DNA of 64,000 nucleotides from Dyadobacter sp. NIV53 (GCF_019711195.1 NZ_CP081299.1:6916501-6980500), one strand, 5' to 3'. Positions 26,655 through 35,989 are shown, counted from the first letter of the stretch. The notes: generated from the letters alone by a model not told the origin. Made by a program: numbers and translations.

Positions 26655-27218
26655 ATGAGAAAATTGAAACTTCAGATACAAATGACAGCTGATGGTTACA
26701 TTTCCGGGCCCAACGGGGAAATAGACTGGATGACCTGGGACTGGGATGATAAACTTAATAGTTATGTGGAGGGAATTACCTCACCGGTTGATACCATTAT
26801 TCTGGGTAGAAAACTGGCAGAGGGCTTCATTCCTCATTGGACCTCACAACTTGAAAGTGCAGATACAGCTGATGACGGAGCACAAAAAATGGTAGAAACA
26901 GATAAGATAGTTTTTACCAAAACAATGGAAAAGTCGGGATGGGCGAGAACAAAACTGGCAAAAGGTGATCTGACCGAAGAAATATGCAAGCTTAAAGAGA
27001 AAGAGGGAAAGGATATTATCGTCTATGGCGGTGGCACTTTTGTTTCTGCATTGATCAGAGAAAACCTGATTGACGAATTTCATCTATTTATAAATCCGGT
27101 TGCTATCGGTAATGGAGTAAATATATTCAGCAAATTGGACAGGAGAAAGAATCTGACACTCATTCAATCGGAAGTATTTAAATGTGGAATTGTAGTGCTT
27201 TGTTACTTGCCTCATTGA
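26655..27218 (+). CDS. Dihydrofolate reductase family protein (RibD C-terminal-like)
   Basis: A 187-residue protein starting MRKLKLQIQMTADGYISGPNGE, the standard start of the RibD-like DHFR family. An upstream in-frame ATG at 26583 adds 24 residues with no family resemblance, so the internal ATG was chosen. Other family features are DTIILGRKLAEGF, KDIIVYGGGTFVSALIRENLIDEFHLFINPVAIGNG and a C-terminal strand. Members bind NADPH and reduce unknown small substrates; they sit commonly beside VOC and SRPBCC genes in Bacteroidota, as here. Confidence 0.88.
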   Translation: MRKLKLQIQMTADGYISGPNGEIDWMTWDWDDKLNSYVEGITSPVDTIILGRKLAEGFIPHWTSQLESADTADDGAQKMVETDKIVFTKTMEKSGWARTKLAKGDLTEEICKLKEKEGKDIIVYGGGTFVSALIRENLIDEFHLFINPVAIGNGVNIFSKLDRRKNLTLIQSEVFKCGIVVLCYLPH

Positions 27219-27293
27219 TAACAAAAGAAACATACATTATACCTGGAATTAAGATTTTACCTAAAACAATTATCAACTTAACAAACGAAAAAA

Positions 27294-27722
27294 ATGGCAG
27301 TTTCAAATGTTTATCTGAATTTTCCGGGTAACGCCGAAGAAGCTTTTGATTTTTACAAATCTGTATTGGGCGGGGAATTTCACATGGTGCAACGCTTTGG
27401 TGACACGCCTCATGGTGATCAGTTACCTGAAGAAGAAAAGAAGAAAATCATGCACATAAGTCTGCCAATAGGTGCCGGAACAATGATTATGGCATCGGAT
27501 GCAATTGAATCTATGGGACAGAAACTGACTATCGGAAACAACTTTTACATTTGCCTGAGTCCGGACAGTGAAGAGGATGCAGACCAAATTTTTAACGGAT
27601 TGTCAGCTGGCGGAAAAGTAGAAATGGGGATGGAGAAAACTTTCTGGGGTGCTTATTTTGGAAGTTTCGCGGATAAATTCGGAGTTCATTGGATGGTTAA
27701 TTATGAGTATAACCAGCATTAA
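27294..27722 (+). CDS. VOC family protein (PhnB-like)
   Basis: A 142-residue glyoxalase/bleomycin-resistance superfamily protein of the PhnB type. It starts VSNVYLNFPGNAEEAFDFYKSVLGGEF and ends WGAYFGSFADKFGVHWMVNYE, with the paired beta-alpha-beta-beta-beta modules between. Function of PhnB-like proteins is unknown. It is followed directly by an 18-bp perfect hairpin and T-run. Confidence 0.9.
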   Translation: MAVSNVYLNFPGNAEEAFDFYKSVLGGEFHMVQRFGDTPHGDQLPEEEKKKIMHISLPIGAGTMIMASDAIESMGQKLTIGNNFYICLSPDSEEDADQIFNGLSAGGKVEMGMEKTFWGAYFGSFADKFGVHWMVNYEYNQH

Positions 27723-27728
27723 CTTTTA

Positions 27729-27790
27729 GCTCAACGATTGGAAACAGATATTTTAAATGAATATATGTTTCCAATCGTTGAGCATTTTTT
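27729..27790 (+). terminator. Long perfect hairpin terminator after the VOC gene
   Basis: The arms at 27729-27746 (GCTCAACGATTGGAAACA) and 27766-27783 are perfect 18-bp complements with a 19-base A/T loop, followed by ATTTTTTG. The left arm starts 7 bases after the VOC stop. The arm is unusually long for a simple terminator. Confidence 0.8.
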
Positions 27791-27815
27791 GCCATTCATG
27801 ATTTTGGAGGGTTAA

Positions 27816-28370
27816 ATGAAAAGACAAATTTTATTTATCCATAGTGCTGAAAAACAGGGCCCTGAGCGGGGAAGTGGACACATTTTGTCATATCTGAATA
27901 AAAATCTGGGCAATGAATATGAGATTATTTCTCCAAAAATGCCTGGTTTTGAAAATCCGCAATATGAATCCTGGAAAAATACCATTGATAAAAAAATAAA
28001 TTCCCTGCAGAACGAGCTCATTCTGATTGGCCATTCCCTGGGTGGATCAGTTCTGCTCAAATACCTTTCAGAACAGAAAATAAATACGATAATTTCCGGT
28101 TTATTCCTCATTGCCGCACCTTATTGGGAGCAAGATTCGGAATGGAATATTGAAGAATTTATTCCTCACAAGGAATTTGCATCCCGGCTTCCTCAAATTT
28201 CCTCCATTTTTTTATATCACAGCCGTGACGATCAATGGGTTCCGTTTTCGCATGTCTATCATTATTCTGCAAAACTCCCGGATGCAACGGTACGCAAATT
28301 TGGCGTGTCCGGACATAATTTTATCCAGGGTTTTCCTGAAATTATCAAGGATATTAAAGAATTGCCTTAA
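27816..28370 (+). CDS. RBBP9/YdeN-like serine hydrolase
   Basis: A 184-residue alpha/beta hydrolase. The nucleophile elbow GHSLGGS lies near residue 70, the acidic residue is probably in YHSRDDQWVPF (about 140) and the catalytic His in FGVSGHNF (about 170). The compact size and lack of lid match the RBBP9/YdeN family. The substrate is unknown. A short leader with GGAGGGTTA, 6 bases before the ATG, gives a good ribosome-binding site, unusual in this window. Confidence 0.88.
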   Translation: MKRQILFIHSAEKQGPERGSGHILSYLNKNLGNEYEIISPKMPGFENPQYESWKNTIDKKINSLQNELILIGHSLGGSVLLKYLSEQKINTIISGLFLIAAPYWEQDSEWNIEEFIPHKEFASRLPQISSIFLYHSRDDQWVPFSHVYHYSAKLPDATVRKFGVSGHNFIQGFPEIIKDIKELP

Positions 28371-28372
28371 AG

Positions 28373-28567
28373 TTATTTAAAACGCACAAAATCAAAAAGA
28401 ATCGTGTATACCCATTTACCTTCCTGTTGCTTTCCAATCGAAATGACAAATTGATTATCTGAACGTTTTTCATAAAGTACCCGTACCGCTTCTCCTTCTT
28501 TTTCAAATACTACCCGGTCATGACCAGATTCTATCCATTTATGGCGTGTTGCTGTTGCAATCCACAT
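28373..28567 (-). CDS. Small hypothetical protein
   Basis: A 64-residue basic protein (MWIATATRHKWIESGH..., with VVFEKEGEAVRVLYEK and QFVISIG) predicted to be a small beta-rich domain. The frame extends 12 codons upstream, but the internal ATG is preceded at 5 bases by AGGAAA, so the shorter form was chosen. It is convergent with the hydrolase, the two stops being 2 bases apart. No family recognised. Confidence 0.5.
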   Translation of the reverse strand: MWIATATRHKWIESGHDRVVFEKEGEAVRVLYEKRSDNQFVISIGKQQEGKWVYTILFDFVRFK

Positions 28568-28740
28568 TACTTTCCTTCGGTAAAATTTAAAAATGTCTGA
28601 CAACCTTAAATATTATCATTTTAAATAAAATCATAAATGGCGCTTGAATATAATTAATAGTACTTCGACAAAATGAAATGCCAAAAAATACAATTTTTAC
28701 TATCTTTTAGAATTTTATTGTAATTGGTAATGGAGTGAAT

Positions 28741-29211
28741 ATGTATGATATTTGTAATCTGATCAACAAAAATCTTAAAGACGGCATGTCACTCAAAGGA
28801 CCTATTATTGCAATTGAAGATGATGCAGATGACCAGTTTTTGCTTATAACCGCAGTTGCAGAATTGAAAATTCCTAATAGAATCGTTTTTTTTGAGAATG
28901 GCCTCGAAGCGCTTGGCTATTTAGAATCTACTCAGGAACAACCATTTTTAATTCTTTGTGATATAAATATGCCCGTTATGAATGGTCTTGAGCTTCGCGA
29001 GCAAATTGACCAAAATGAATATTTAAAGAAAAAATCAATTCCGTTTGTCTTTTTAAGTACAGCTGATAATCCCAATATTATTGAAGCTGCTTACCATTCT
29101 AAAATTCAGGGTTTTTATAAAAAGCTTAGCAATTTTAAAGACTACAAAAAACAAATCAGGATCATAGTGGACTATTGGGAGCATTGTTTGCATCCTAACG
29201 TTAAATATTAG
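28741..29211 (+). CDS. Single-domain response regulator (Rcp1-like receiver)
   Basis: A 156-residue stand-alone receiver. The acidic pocket is EDD near 26-28, the phospho-acceptor is D74 (ILCDINMPVMNG), the Ser/Thr is in VFLSTAD and the conserved Lys in FYKKLSNF (about 127-128), so phosphorylation chemistry is intact. The family resembles Rcp1, which pairs with phytochrome-type or other hybrid kinases; none is adjacent. Starts at 28735 (GTG) and 28786 (ATG) are possible; 28741 was chosen because GGAG lies 5 bases upstream. Confidence 0.85.
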   Translation: MYDICNLINKNLKDGMSLKGPIIAIEDDADDQFLLITAVAELKIPNRIVFFENGLEALGYLESTQEQPFLILCDINMPVMNGLELREQIDQNEYLKKKSIPFVFLSTADNPNIIEAAYHSKIQGFYKKLSNFKDYKKQIRIIVDYWEHCLHPNVKY

Positions 29212-29280
29212 TTCAGGACTGAACACTGTGTTTAATGTTTATTTTTACATTTTTGTAACAAAAAATAAACATCAAAATAC

Positions 29281-30120
29281 ATGGAAATTATTGCTTCCGG
29301 CCAGCTTGCGGCCATTATACAAAAGGGAAATGTTGTGATTGCTGACGCACGCGGTGGTGCAGATGCATTCGAAAGATACAAATCCGGACATCTGGAAGGC
29401 GCATTATTTGTTGATCTTGAAACACAACTTTCCAATAAATCAGAAAATGCAGCAAACGGTGGCAGACATCCTTTGCCGGAGCCATCAGAATTTGGCCGTT
29501 TGCTGGCTAAACTCGGTATTTCCCCGTCTTCCACAGTTGTTATTTACGATGATAAAAAAGGAGCAAATGCGGCTGCCCGGTTCTGGTGGATGCTTAAAGC
29601 AGCCCGCCATGAAAAAGTATATGTAGTGAGTGGTGGCCTTGATTCGCTTGTAAGCGCTGGACATAAGATTACAACTGAAATATCCTCAACTACGTTGGAA
29701 ACGCCCATCTATAAGATCGATAGCTGGAAATTGCCAACTGTCAGTGTTGAACAGGTTGCAGAAGTTTCACAGGACAACAAGTATCTGATAATAGACGTCA
29801 GGGAAAATTACCGGTATCTTGGCGAGAGCGAACCTATTGATCTTGTGGCAGGACATATTCCAGGTGCTGTCAACATTCCATATACGAGTAATCTTAATGA
29901 AAAAGGGGAATTCCTGTCTTCGGAAGAATTAGCTGAGAAATATAAAAACGCTTTGCAGGGCCGTAATCCTGAGAATGTTTTCGTGCATTGCGGATCAGGT
30001 GTAACCGCCTGCCATACTTTACTGGCGCTTTCGGAAGCCGGCATTACTGGTCCCAATCTGTATGTTGGATCGTGGAGCGAATGGTCGCGTCAGGATAGGC
30101 CTATTTCTACAGGAAATTAA
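29281..30120 (+). CDS. Two-domain sulfurtransferase (thiosulfate/3-mercaptopyruvate type)
   Basis: A 279-residue protein of two tandem rhodanese domains. The N-terminal domain (about 1-130) is non-catalytic (ADARGGADAFERYKSGHLEGALFVD). The C-terminal domain carries the active-site loop CGSGVTA near residue 240. CGSGVTA is nearer to mercaptopyruvate sulfurtransferase (CGTGVTA/CGSGVTA) than to thiosulfate sulfurtransferase (CRKGVTA). No signal peptide, so cytoplasmic. Confidence 0.92.
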   Translation: MEIIASGQLAAIIQKGNVVIADARGGADAFERYKSGHLEGALFVDLETQLSNKSENAANGGRHPLPEPSEFGRLLAKLGISPSSTVVIYDDKKGANAAARFWWMLKAARHEKVYVVSGGLDSLVSAGHKITTEISSTTLETPIYKIDSWKLPTVSVEQVAEVSQDNKYLIIDVRENYRYLGESEPIDLVAGHIPGAVNIPYTSNLNEKGEFLSSEELAEKYKNALQGRNPENVFVHCGSGVTACHTLLALSEAGITGPNLYVGSWSEWSRQDRPISTGN

Positions 30121-30334
30121 TCCTGCACGGATCAAATCGTTGTAATGTATGCCATTGAAATTATCAGTATTCTAACTGTTAGTTTCTATGGCTTTTTTAT
30201 TTTTAAAGCATTCAACAAAGTTAATTGTCATAGCTACCTGTTGCTTTCAATAAGTAGTTAACAGTAGATTAATAAGTTTACACTTTTTTAATAAAGGTAT
30301 TGTCAGAATTCAGAAAACATTCAAAGACATCAAA

Positions 30335-31027
30335 ATGATGAGAACAGATAGGAATTATGTTATTCAGATTAACAGATTATCAGGATTATTTTTTAAGACT
30401 CAGTCGTTATTAATGATTATGGTTTTAAGCGCATTCAATATTTGTGCACAATCCACTGTTCAGTCCGTCTCTCTTTTTGACGGAAAAACACTTACCGGAT
30501 GGAAAACGGTTGATCCCTCTCATGAAAAATTATGGTCCGTATCTGATAGTACTATTAAAAGTGGTGATGGTGTAAATAAAATCCCGGATAATACGTATCT
30601 GCATACGATCAAAGAATATGGTGATTTTGAATTTCGCTGCCTTTTTAAATTATCCGGTGATCCAAAAACGGGAATGATCAACAGTGGAATTCAATACAGG
30701 TCTGTACTTGAAGGCGGGAAAATCCTTGGTTATCAGGCAGACATTGGCAGTGGTTATTGGGGGGATATTTATGATGAACACCGCCGGGGAAAATTAGTAG
30801 GAGGTGATTTGCGTACGCTAAGCCATTTACTGAAAGAAGACGGCTGGAATAGTTACATAATCCGCTGTAAAGGTAACCGTCATGAATTGTATATCAATGG
30901 AGTGAAAACCAGCGATTATACAGAAAAAGACTCCAAAATGCCGCAAAAAGGAGTCATAGCCGTCCAGATTCATGCTGGTGGGGTTGCCCAGGTAGAGTTT
31001 CGTGACCTTACAATATCAGAGCTTTAA
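30335..31027 (+). CDS. DUF1080 (3-keto-disaccharide hydrolase-type) secreted protein
   Basis: A 230-residue exported protein: a long N-terminal extension with hydrophobic helix (about 25-43, ending CAQS), then a jelly-roll DUF1080 domain with SLFDGKTLTGWKT, EYGDFEFRCLFKL, NSGIQYRS and KKG..AVQIHAGG..VEFRDLTI. Recent work assigns some DUF1080 proteins as 3-keto-glycoside hydrolases. It lies 25 bases before the large cytochrome fusion, so the two are likely co-expressed in sugar or glycoside oxidation outside the cytoplasm. Confidence 0.9.
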   Translation: MMRTDRNYVIQINRLSGLFFKTQSLLMIMVLSAFNICAQSTVQSVSLFDGKTLTGWKTVDPSHEKLWSVSDSTIKSGDGVNKIPDNTYLHTIKEYGDFEFRCLFKLSGDPKTGMINSGIQYRSVLEGGKILGYQADIGSGYWGDIYDEHRRGKLVGGDLRTLSHLLKEDGWNSYIIRCKGNRHELYINGVKTSDYTEKDSKMPQKGVIAVQIHAGGVAQVEFRDLTISEL

Positions 31028-31052
31028 ATTCCCTTTTTTAACGTAAACTGTA

Positions 31053-34000
31053 ATGAAGATCATTAAGATTTTTACGATTATTTTCCTTGTAGCCGAAGCG
31101 CACTTTGCTCAGGTTGGATTTGCCCAAAATAAGGATAAAACCCAATCGTCTCGTACAAGGATTTATACACCGGAAGAGGAACTGGCGGGATTTAAAGTTC
31201 CGAAAGGTTTTGTTGTTGAACTGGTTGCCAGTGAGAGAGACAGTATTGTCAATCCAGTTGACCTTACATTCGACGACGCGGGAAGATTATGGACACAAAC
31301 TGCAAGGATGTATCCGCTCGATCCGGTTGCAGATATTGAATGGGACGATTTGCTGGAATTGATGAATGACCAGGAAGCACAGAAAAATCACCCTAACTTC
31401 AAAAGGATACTTGATCTTTACCAGGGAAAAACCAAGGGAACCGACAAAATCATTGTTATCTCAGATCTGTATGGCAAGTCCCCGGCAAAAACGAATATAT
31501 GGGCAGACGGGCTAACAATTCCCATGAGTATTTTGCCTTATAAAAACGGGGCTTATGTAGCGCAGGGTTCTGAACTTTTCTTTCTCGATGATACGAATAA
31601 AGATAATAAGGCAGATCTGCGAACTCCTTTATTTACTGGTTTTGGCTTTACAGACACGCATACGATGGCGCATGTCCTGGTAAGAGCACCGGGCGACTGG
31701 ATTCATTTCAGCCATGGAGCACTTAATAAAGGAGTTGTTTCCTCACTTAAAAGCGATGTGAAATTAAAAGTGGATTATAGCAAAATTGCCCGCTTTTCAC
31801 TGGATGCAAAAAAAATGGAATTAGTGAGCTGCGGGCTTAATAATATCTGGGGATTTCAAATGCGCGGAAATGGTCAATGGTATGGTTCTGAGGCAAATGA
31901 CCTGGGTTATTCGGTCGCACCCATGGAGCCTGGTTCAGGATTTCCGGGAATTGGAAATGAGCATTTAAGGTCTTATCAGCCATTTATGCCGGAGCTACAT
32001 GACTTTCGTGTCGGTGGCACTGGTATTTCGGGCACTGCATTTGCTGATGATATTTCGGGTTCTTTTCCAGATGAATACAAAGATGTTGCATTTCTTGCCA
32101 ATCCAATAACAAGTTCTGTTAATGCCGTGAAAGTGATCCGTAATGCTGACGGCACTGTGTCTTCCAGACATCTTCCTGATTTATTAACGTCTGAGGATGA
32201 CTGGTTCCGACCGGTTAATATGGAATTTGGCCCGGATGGATGCCTTTACATAGCTGATTGGTATAATAAAATTGTATCGCACAATGAGCTTCCGACAACA
32301 CATCCTGACCGCGACAAAACCCATGGACGTATCTGGCGGATTCGTCACGTAAGTCAGAAGCCACGTGAAATCCCGGATTTTTACAAGGTCAAAACCGACG
32401 AGTTGGCGGGATATCTGAAATCGCCATCACTTTGGGCGAAACAGGCGGTTTGGCACCAGATTACTGATCGTCCTATTGAAGAAACAACAGGATTGATACC
32501 ACAGCTTACGGCTATTGCATCAGACGGGTCATTGGATGAAATAACCAGGATCCATGCTTTGTGGTCTCTCGAAGGAATAAAAAATTATGATGATAAACTG
32601 ATATCCTTATTGCTAAAATCTCCGTCAGATAATCTCAAAAGGGAAACGATTCGGTCTTTGGTCAGTTTTTCACTGAGTCCGGAGAAGATTGCCGTTTATG
32701 TGAAGGATCTGATTGAAGATAAAAATCCGGCAGTTCGTTCTCAGGTTCTTCGCACTTTAAATGATGCCAACAAAGCAAATCAGGCTGTCATTGAAATCTT
32801 AGTCCGTGCTTCCAAGCCAGAGCTTTCAGGAAATGCATTGGGTGGAGCTTATGAGAGAAAATTTGAACGCTTTCTTGCAAGAAAAGCATTGGAACAATAT
32901 GCTCCTGAATTACAAACATTCATTGGTGCACCCATAGCCAGCGATATTCCGGTTTCCAATATTTTGTGGGCCGTACAAGCTTTGCCAACGGTACAAAAAG
33001 AAACAGCTTTTCTGCATTTCTGGCCAAAGGAAAATATTAAAACACTGGACGAATCGACATTTGTGAGTATTGCAGGTATGCTGAATAACAAAGAGATCTA
33101 TGATGCTGTAAAACCTGTGATTCAGAAACCGGCTGATGCAAAAATTTATGTCAATTTTGCATTAGAGAACCAGGCTCAGATACAATCTGCCCAACTTACT
33201 GATCTTCTGAACATTCCAGTCAACACGTTGCTTAGAAGTAAGTCTCAATCAGATATTGATCTGGCGCTGGATGCAATCGGCCGATTTAAAATTGAAAAAT
33301 TGAGAGAAGAAGTGATAGTTCTGATCAATGAAGAAACGCCGGATAACACCCTGAAACTGGCTCTACAGGCGCTGGAAATCAATCCAAAGGATAATCAGGA
33401 AGTTTTTGCTAAAATTGTTCAGAATAAAACATTGAGTTTTGAAGTACGTGCGGCATCACTTAATAGTCTTGTCCAGGCAGATTCTTTGGCCGGTCAAGAG
33501 GCATCTTTAAATTGGATTCCCAACCTTAGCAACACAGAAAAGGAAGAACTGGCATCTGTTTTATCATCATCCAGCCAGGGAGCCAGTTTGTTAGTGAATG
33601 TATATGAAAAAAAACTTATCGATATGTCGGCCTTCGATCTTTCAACTGCCGAGCGTATTGTGGATAATAACAAAAATGATCGGCGCGGACTGGCAATTAT
33701 GGAAAGTGTGAAAAAGCGCGAGGAAGAGAAAAAGAAAGCTTTTAAAGGAAAATTAACACATTACATAAAGATTGCAGAAAGAAATAATGGAAATCCGAGG
33801 GAAGGGAAATTACTTTTTCAAACATGTCTTTCGTGTCATCAGGTTGGTAAAAACGGTCAAAATATAGCACCTGCCCTTGATGGTTCTGCATCCCGTGAAA
33901 ATGAAGCTTTGCTTACAGCCATTCTTGATCCTGATGCGGCAGTGGAATCCGGTTACGCAGTTTATCGTGTTGTCAAAAAAGACGGCAGTAGTCTGGAAGG

Positions 34001-34193
34001 ATATTTGGTTAATAAAGACGACCGGGGATCCACGATTGCATTTATTGGCGGCAGTAAATTATTTGTCGAAGCAAATGCAATCAGAAGCCAGGGTTTTTTG
34101 GGAGGCCGTTCATTTATGGTCAAGGGATTAATTGATAATTACAACGACAAGCAGGTAGCTGATTTACTTTCTTATATCCGCACGTTGAAATAG
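31053..34193 (+). CDS. PVC-type CxxCH protein: propeller, HEAT repeats and cytochrome c
   Basis: A 1,046-residue exported protein with an N-terminal signal peptide. Residues about 50-430 form a glucose/sorbosone-dehydrogenase-like beta-propeller ('membrane-bound dehydrogenase' domain; FKVPKGFVVELVA, ADGLTIPMSILPYKNG, DGCLYIADWYNKIV). Residues about 440-880 are helical HEAT-like repeats. A cytochrome c domain with CLSCH (CxxCH near 925-930) and a haem-binding-type C-terminal extension (AILDPDAAVESGY) ends the protein. The family suits electron transfer from an oxidised substrate, probably a sugar. With DUF1080 just upstream, it probably joins a glycoside-oxidation pathway in the periplasm. Confidence 0.92.
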   Translation: MKIIKIFTIIFLVAEAHFAQVGFAQNKDKTQSSRTRIYTPEEELAGFKVPKGFVVELVASERDSIVNPVDLTFDDAGRLWTQTARMYPLDPVADIEWDDLLELMNDQEAQKNHPNFKRILDLYQGKTKGTDKIIVISDLYGKSPAKTNIWADGLTIPMSILPYKNGAYVAQGSELFFLDDTNKDNKADLRTPLFTGFGFTDTHTMAHVLVRAPGDWIHFSHGALNKGVVSSLKSDVKLKVDYSKIARFSLDAKKMELVSCGLNNIWGFQMRGNGQWYGSEANDLGYSVAPMEPGSGFPGIGNEHLRSYQPFMPELHDFRVGGTGISGTAFADDISGSFPDEYKDVAFLANPITSSVNAVKVIRNADGTVSSRHLPDLLTSEDDWFRPVNMEFGPDGCLYIADWYNKIVSHNELPTTHPDRDKTHGRIWRIRHVSQKPREIPDFYKVKTDELAGYLKSPSLWAKQAVWHQITDRPIEETTGLIPQLTAIASDGSLDEITRIHALWSLEGIKNYDDKLISLLLKSPSDNLKRETIRSLVSFSLSPEKIAVYVKDLIEDKNPAVRSQVLRTLNDANKANQAVIEILVRASKPELSGNALGGAYERKFERFLARKALEQYAPELQTFIGAPIASDIPVSNILWAVQALPTVQKETAFLHFWPKENIKTLDESTFVSIAGMLNNKEIYDAVKPVIQKPADAKIYVNFALENQAQIQSAQLTDLLNIPVNTLLRSKSQSDIDLALDAIGRFKIEKLREEVIVLINEETPDNTLKLALQALEINPKDNQEVFAKIVQNKTLSFEVRAASLNSLVQADSLAGQEASLNWIPNLSNTEKEELASVLSSSSQGASLLVNVYEKKLIDMSAFDLSTAERIVDNNKNDRRGLAIMESVKKREEEKKKAFKGKLTHYIKIAERNNGNPREGKLLFQTCLSCHQVGKNGQNIAPALDGSASRENEALLTAILDPDAAVESGYAVYRVVKKDGSSLEGYLVNKDDRGSTIAFIGGSKLFVEANAIRSQGFLGGRSFMVKGLIDNYNDKQVADLLSYIRTLK

Positions 34194-34238
34194 CTGTTAG
34201 CTTAAAAGCTTATTTATCAATTATAAAAACAAAACGCT

Positions 34239-34535
34239 ATGGTCAGACACTTTGGGGTTTTTAAATTTAAAGAGTCCATTACTGAAGCGCAGATAGCGGA
34301 ATGCTTTAATACGATGGAAAATATGGTCGGTGCAATTTCTGGATTATTAGATTTTGAATATGGACCATATAATAGCAGTGAAGGACTCAATGAAGATTTT
34401 ACCCATGGTTTTGTAATGACTTTTGATAATCTTCAATCAAGAGATGCATATTTGCCACATCCGGTTCATGAGAAGGCAAAAGAAATAGTGGTGCCAAGAC
34501 TGGAACGTGTCATTGTTTTTGATATTGAAGTTTGA
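34239..34535 (+). CDS. Dabb (stress-responsive A/B barrel) protein
   Basis: A 98-residue single-domain protein with the Dabb pattern: start MVRHFGVFKFKES, helix EAQIAECFNTMENMV, FEYGPYNSSEGLNEDFTHGFVMTF and YLPHPVHEKAKEIVVP. The His-containing strand and the H-P-x-H segment are family hallmarks. Members are small dimeric enzymes or stress proteins of mostly unknown role. It lies between the cytochrome fusion (45 bases) and the Tm-1-like gene (52 bases). Confidence 0.9.
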   Translation: MVRHFGVFKFKESITEAQIAECFNTMENMVGAISGLLDFEYGPYNSSEGLNEDFTHGFVMTFDNLQSRDAYLPHPVHEKAKEIVVPRLERVIVFDIEV

Positions 34536-34587
34536 TTCTCCAATATCAAAAAAACTCTTTTAATTAATTTCTAAAACAACAAAATCA

Positions 34588-35847
34588 ATGATGTCATCGA
34601 CTGGTCCATATATTTTAATGCTTGGCTGTTTCGATACCAAAGGCGAGATTTTTGCTTACTTGAGAGATTGTATTCTAACAACAGGCGAGCGTATTATTGC
34701 AATAAACACTGGAGTAATGGGGACAACTGACCGTTTTCATATAGATTTTGAATCGGATGCAGTTGCATTGGAAGGCGGAATTTCCATCACAGATTTAAGA
34801 TCGAAAAAGGACCGTGGGCTGGCGATAGATGTAATGGGAAAAGGGGCGGCAAAAATTGTATCAAAACTGGTTGCGGAACGATCGGTAAAAGCGGCGATTG
34901 GCATGGGTGGGGGCGGAGGCACATATATTGCACTTTCCGCCATGCAGGAAATCCCGTTTGGAATACCCAAATTATGCCTGACTACATTGGCAGCAAAGGA
35001 TTTATCCCGTCAGATCGGAAATAAGGATATCACATTAATGCCGTCAGTTGTAGACGTGGCCGGACTTAACAGTATTATTAAAGTGCTGGTTGAACAGGCA
35101 GCGGCCTCCATTTGTGCAATGTCCAATGTAGTAGTTGCAGGTAATGAGCATAAAAGAGGAAGTATTGCAATTAGTATGTTTGGCAATACAACAGCCTGCG
35201 TGGATAAATGTACAGAATTATTAAAAAACCAGGGTTACGAAGTGCTTGCTTTTCATGCTACCGGCGTAGGAGGGAAAGCGATGGAAGCATTAATCAGAGA
35301 AGGTTTTTTTGATGCGGTTCTGGACGTTACAACGACTGAACTGGCGGATGATCTTTGTGGGGGGATTTGCAGTGCCGGGCCTGAGCGGCTGAGTGCTGCC
35401 ACAGAAATGGGAATTCCACAAGTTGTTGTGCCGGGTTGCCTGGATATGGTAAACTTTGCTCATTTGGATACAATACCAGTTCAATATAAGGACAGGGACC
35501 TATATAGCTGGGCCCCTGATGTAACTTTAATGCGAACTAACGAAGAAGAAAACGAAGTGTTGGGAAAAATGCTTTCTCAGAAAATTAACAGATCGGCCGC
35601 TCCGGTTAGCGTTGTTTTACCATTAAAAGGAATATCCCAGATAGATGCAGCCGGAGGAATATTTTATCATCCGGAAATTGACCAGGTTTTGTTTGAATCA
35701 ATAAAGAAGTATGTGAATGAAAAAATAAATGTTATAGAAGTGGATGCTCACATCAATGATGTCGAATTTGCGGAAACACTGGTAAAGACATTACTTGAAC
35801 TCATGCAAACAACGAAAGTGGGATTCATTAAAAATGGGAGAGGATAA
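34588..35847 (+). CDS. Tm-1-like ATP-binding domain protein (UPF0261)
   Basis: A 419-residue cytoplasmic protein of the UPF0261/Tm-1-like family. The glycine-rich nucleotide loop GMGGGGGTYIALSAM lies near residue 110, and a second Rossmann-like domain starts near 190 (RGSIAISMFGNTTACVDKC), ending in EVDAHINDVEFAETLV. In tomato this domain is the N-terminal half of Tm-1, an ATP-binding inhibitor of tobamovirus replication; its bacterial metabolic function is unknown. It is followed by the TIM-barrel gene, the counterpart of Tm-1's C-terminal half. Confidence 0.93.
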   Translation: MMSSTGPYILMLGCFDTKGEIFAYLRDCILTTGERIIAINTGVMGTTDRFHIDFESDAVALEGGISITDLRSKKDRGLAIDVMGKGAAKIVSKLVAERSVKAAIGMGGGGGTYIALSAMQEIPFGIPKLCLTTLAAKDLSRQIGNKDITLMPSVVDVAGLNSIIKVLVEQAAASICAMSNVVVAGNEHKRGSIAISMFGNTTACVDKCTELLKNQGYEVLAFHATGVGGKAMEALIREGFFDAVLDVTTTELADDLCGGICSAGPERLSAATEMGIPQVVVPGCLDMVNFAHLDTIPVQYKDRDLYSWAPDVTLMRTNEEENEVLGKMLSQKINRSAAPVSVVLPLKGISQIDAAGGIFYHPEIDQVLFESIKKYVNEKINVIEVDAHINDVEFAETLVKTLLELMQTTKVGFIKNGRG

Positions 35848-35970
35848 AAAGCCGGAATACGACTTTGCCAAGTTGAACCAGAATTGATAGATATCATTAA
35901 GGATTTAGTATATAGGGAGTTACAATCTTATAATTCGTCATTTCTTAATGATTTATTTAAATTAAACTAA
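35834..35970 (+). pseudogene. Possible decayed 45-residue ORF between the Tm-1-like halves
   Basis: An ATG overlapping the end of the Tm-1-like gene opens MGEDKKPEYDFAKLN, which stops early. Adding one C at the ACC near 35877-35879 continues the frame as PELIDIIKDLVYRELQSYN... and ends at a TAA at 35968-35970, giving a 45-residue protein that ends 19 bases before the TIM-barrel gene. No family was recognised. It may instead be chance reading. Confidence 0.32.
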
Positions 35971-35989
35971 AAAAAGATTCAATATTATT

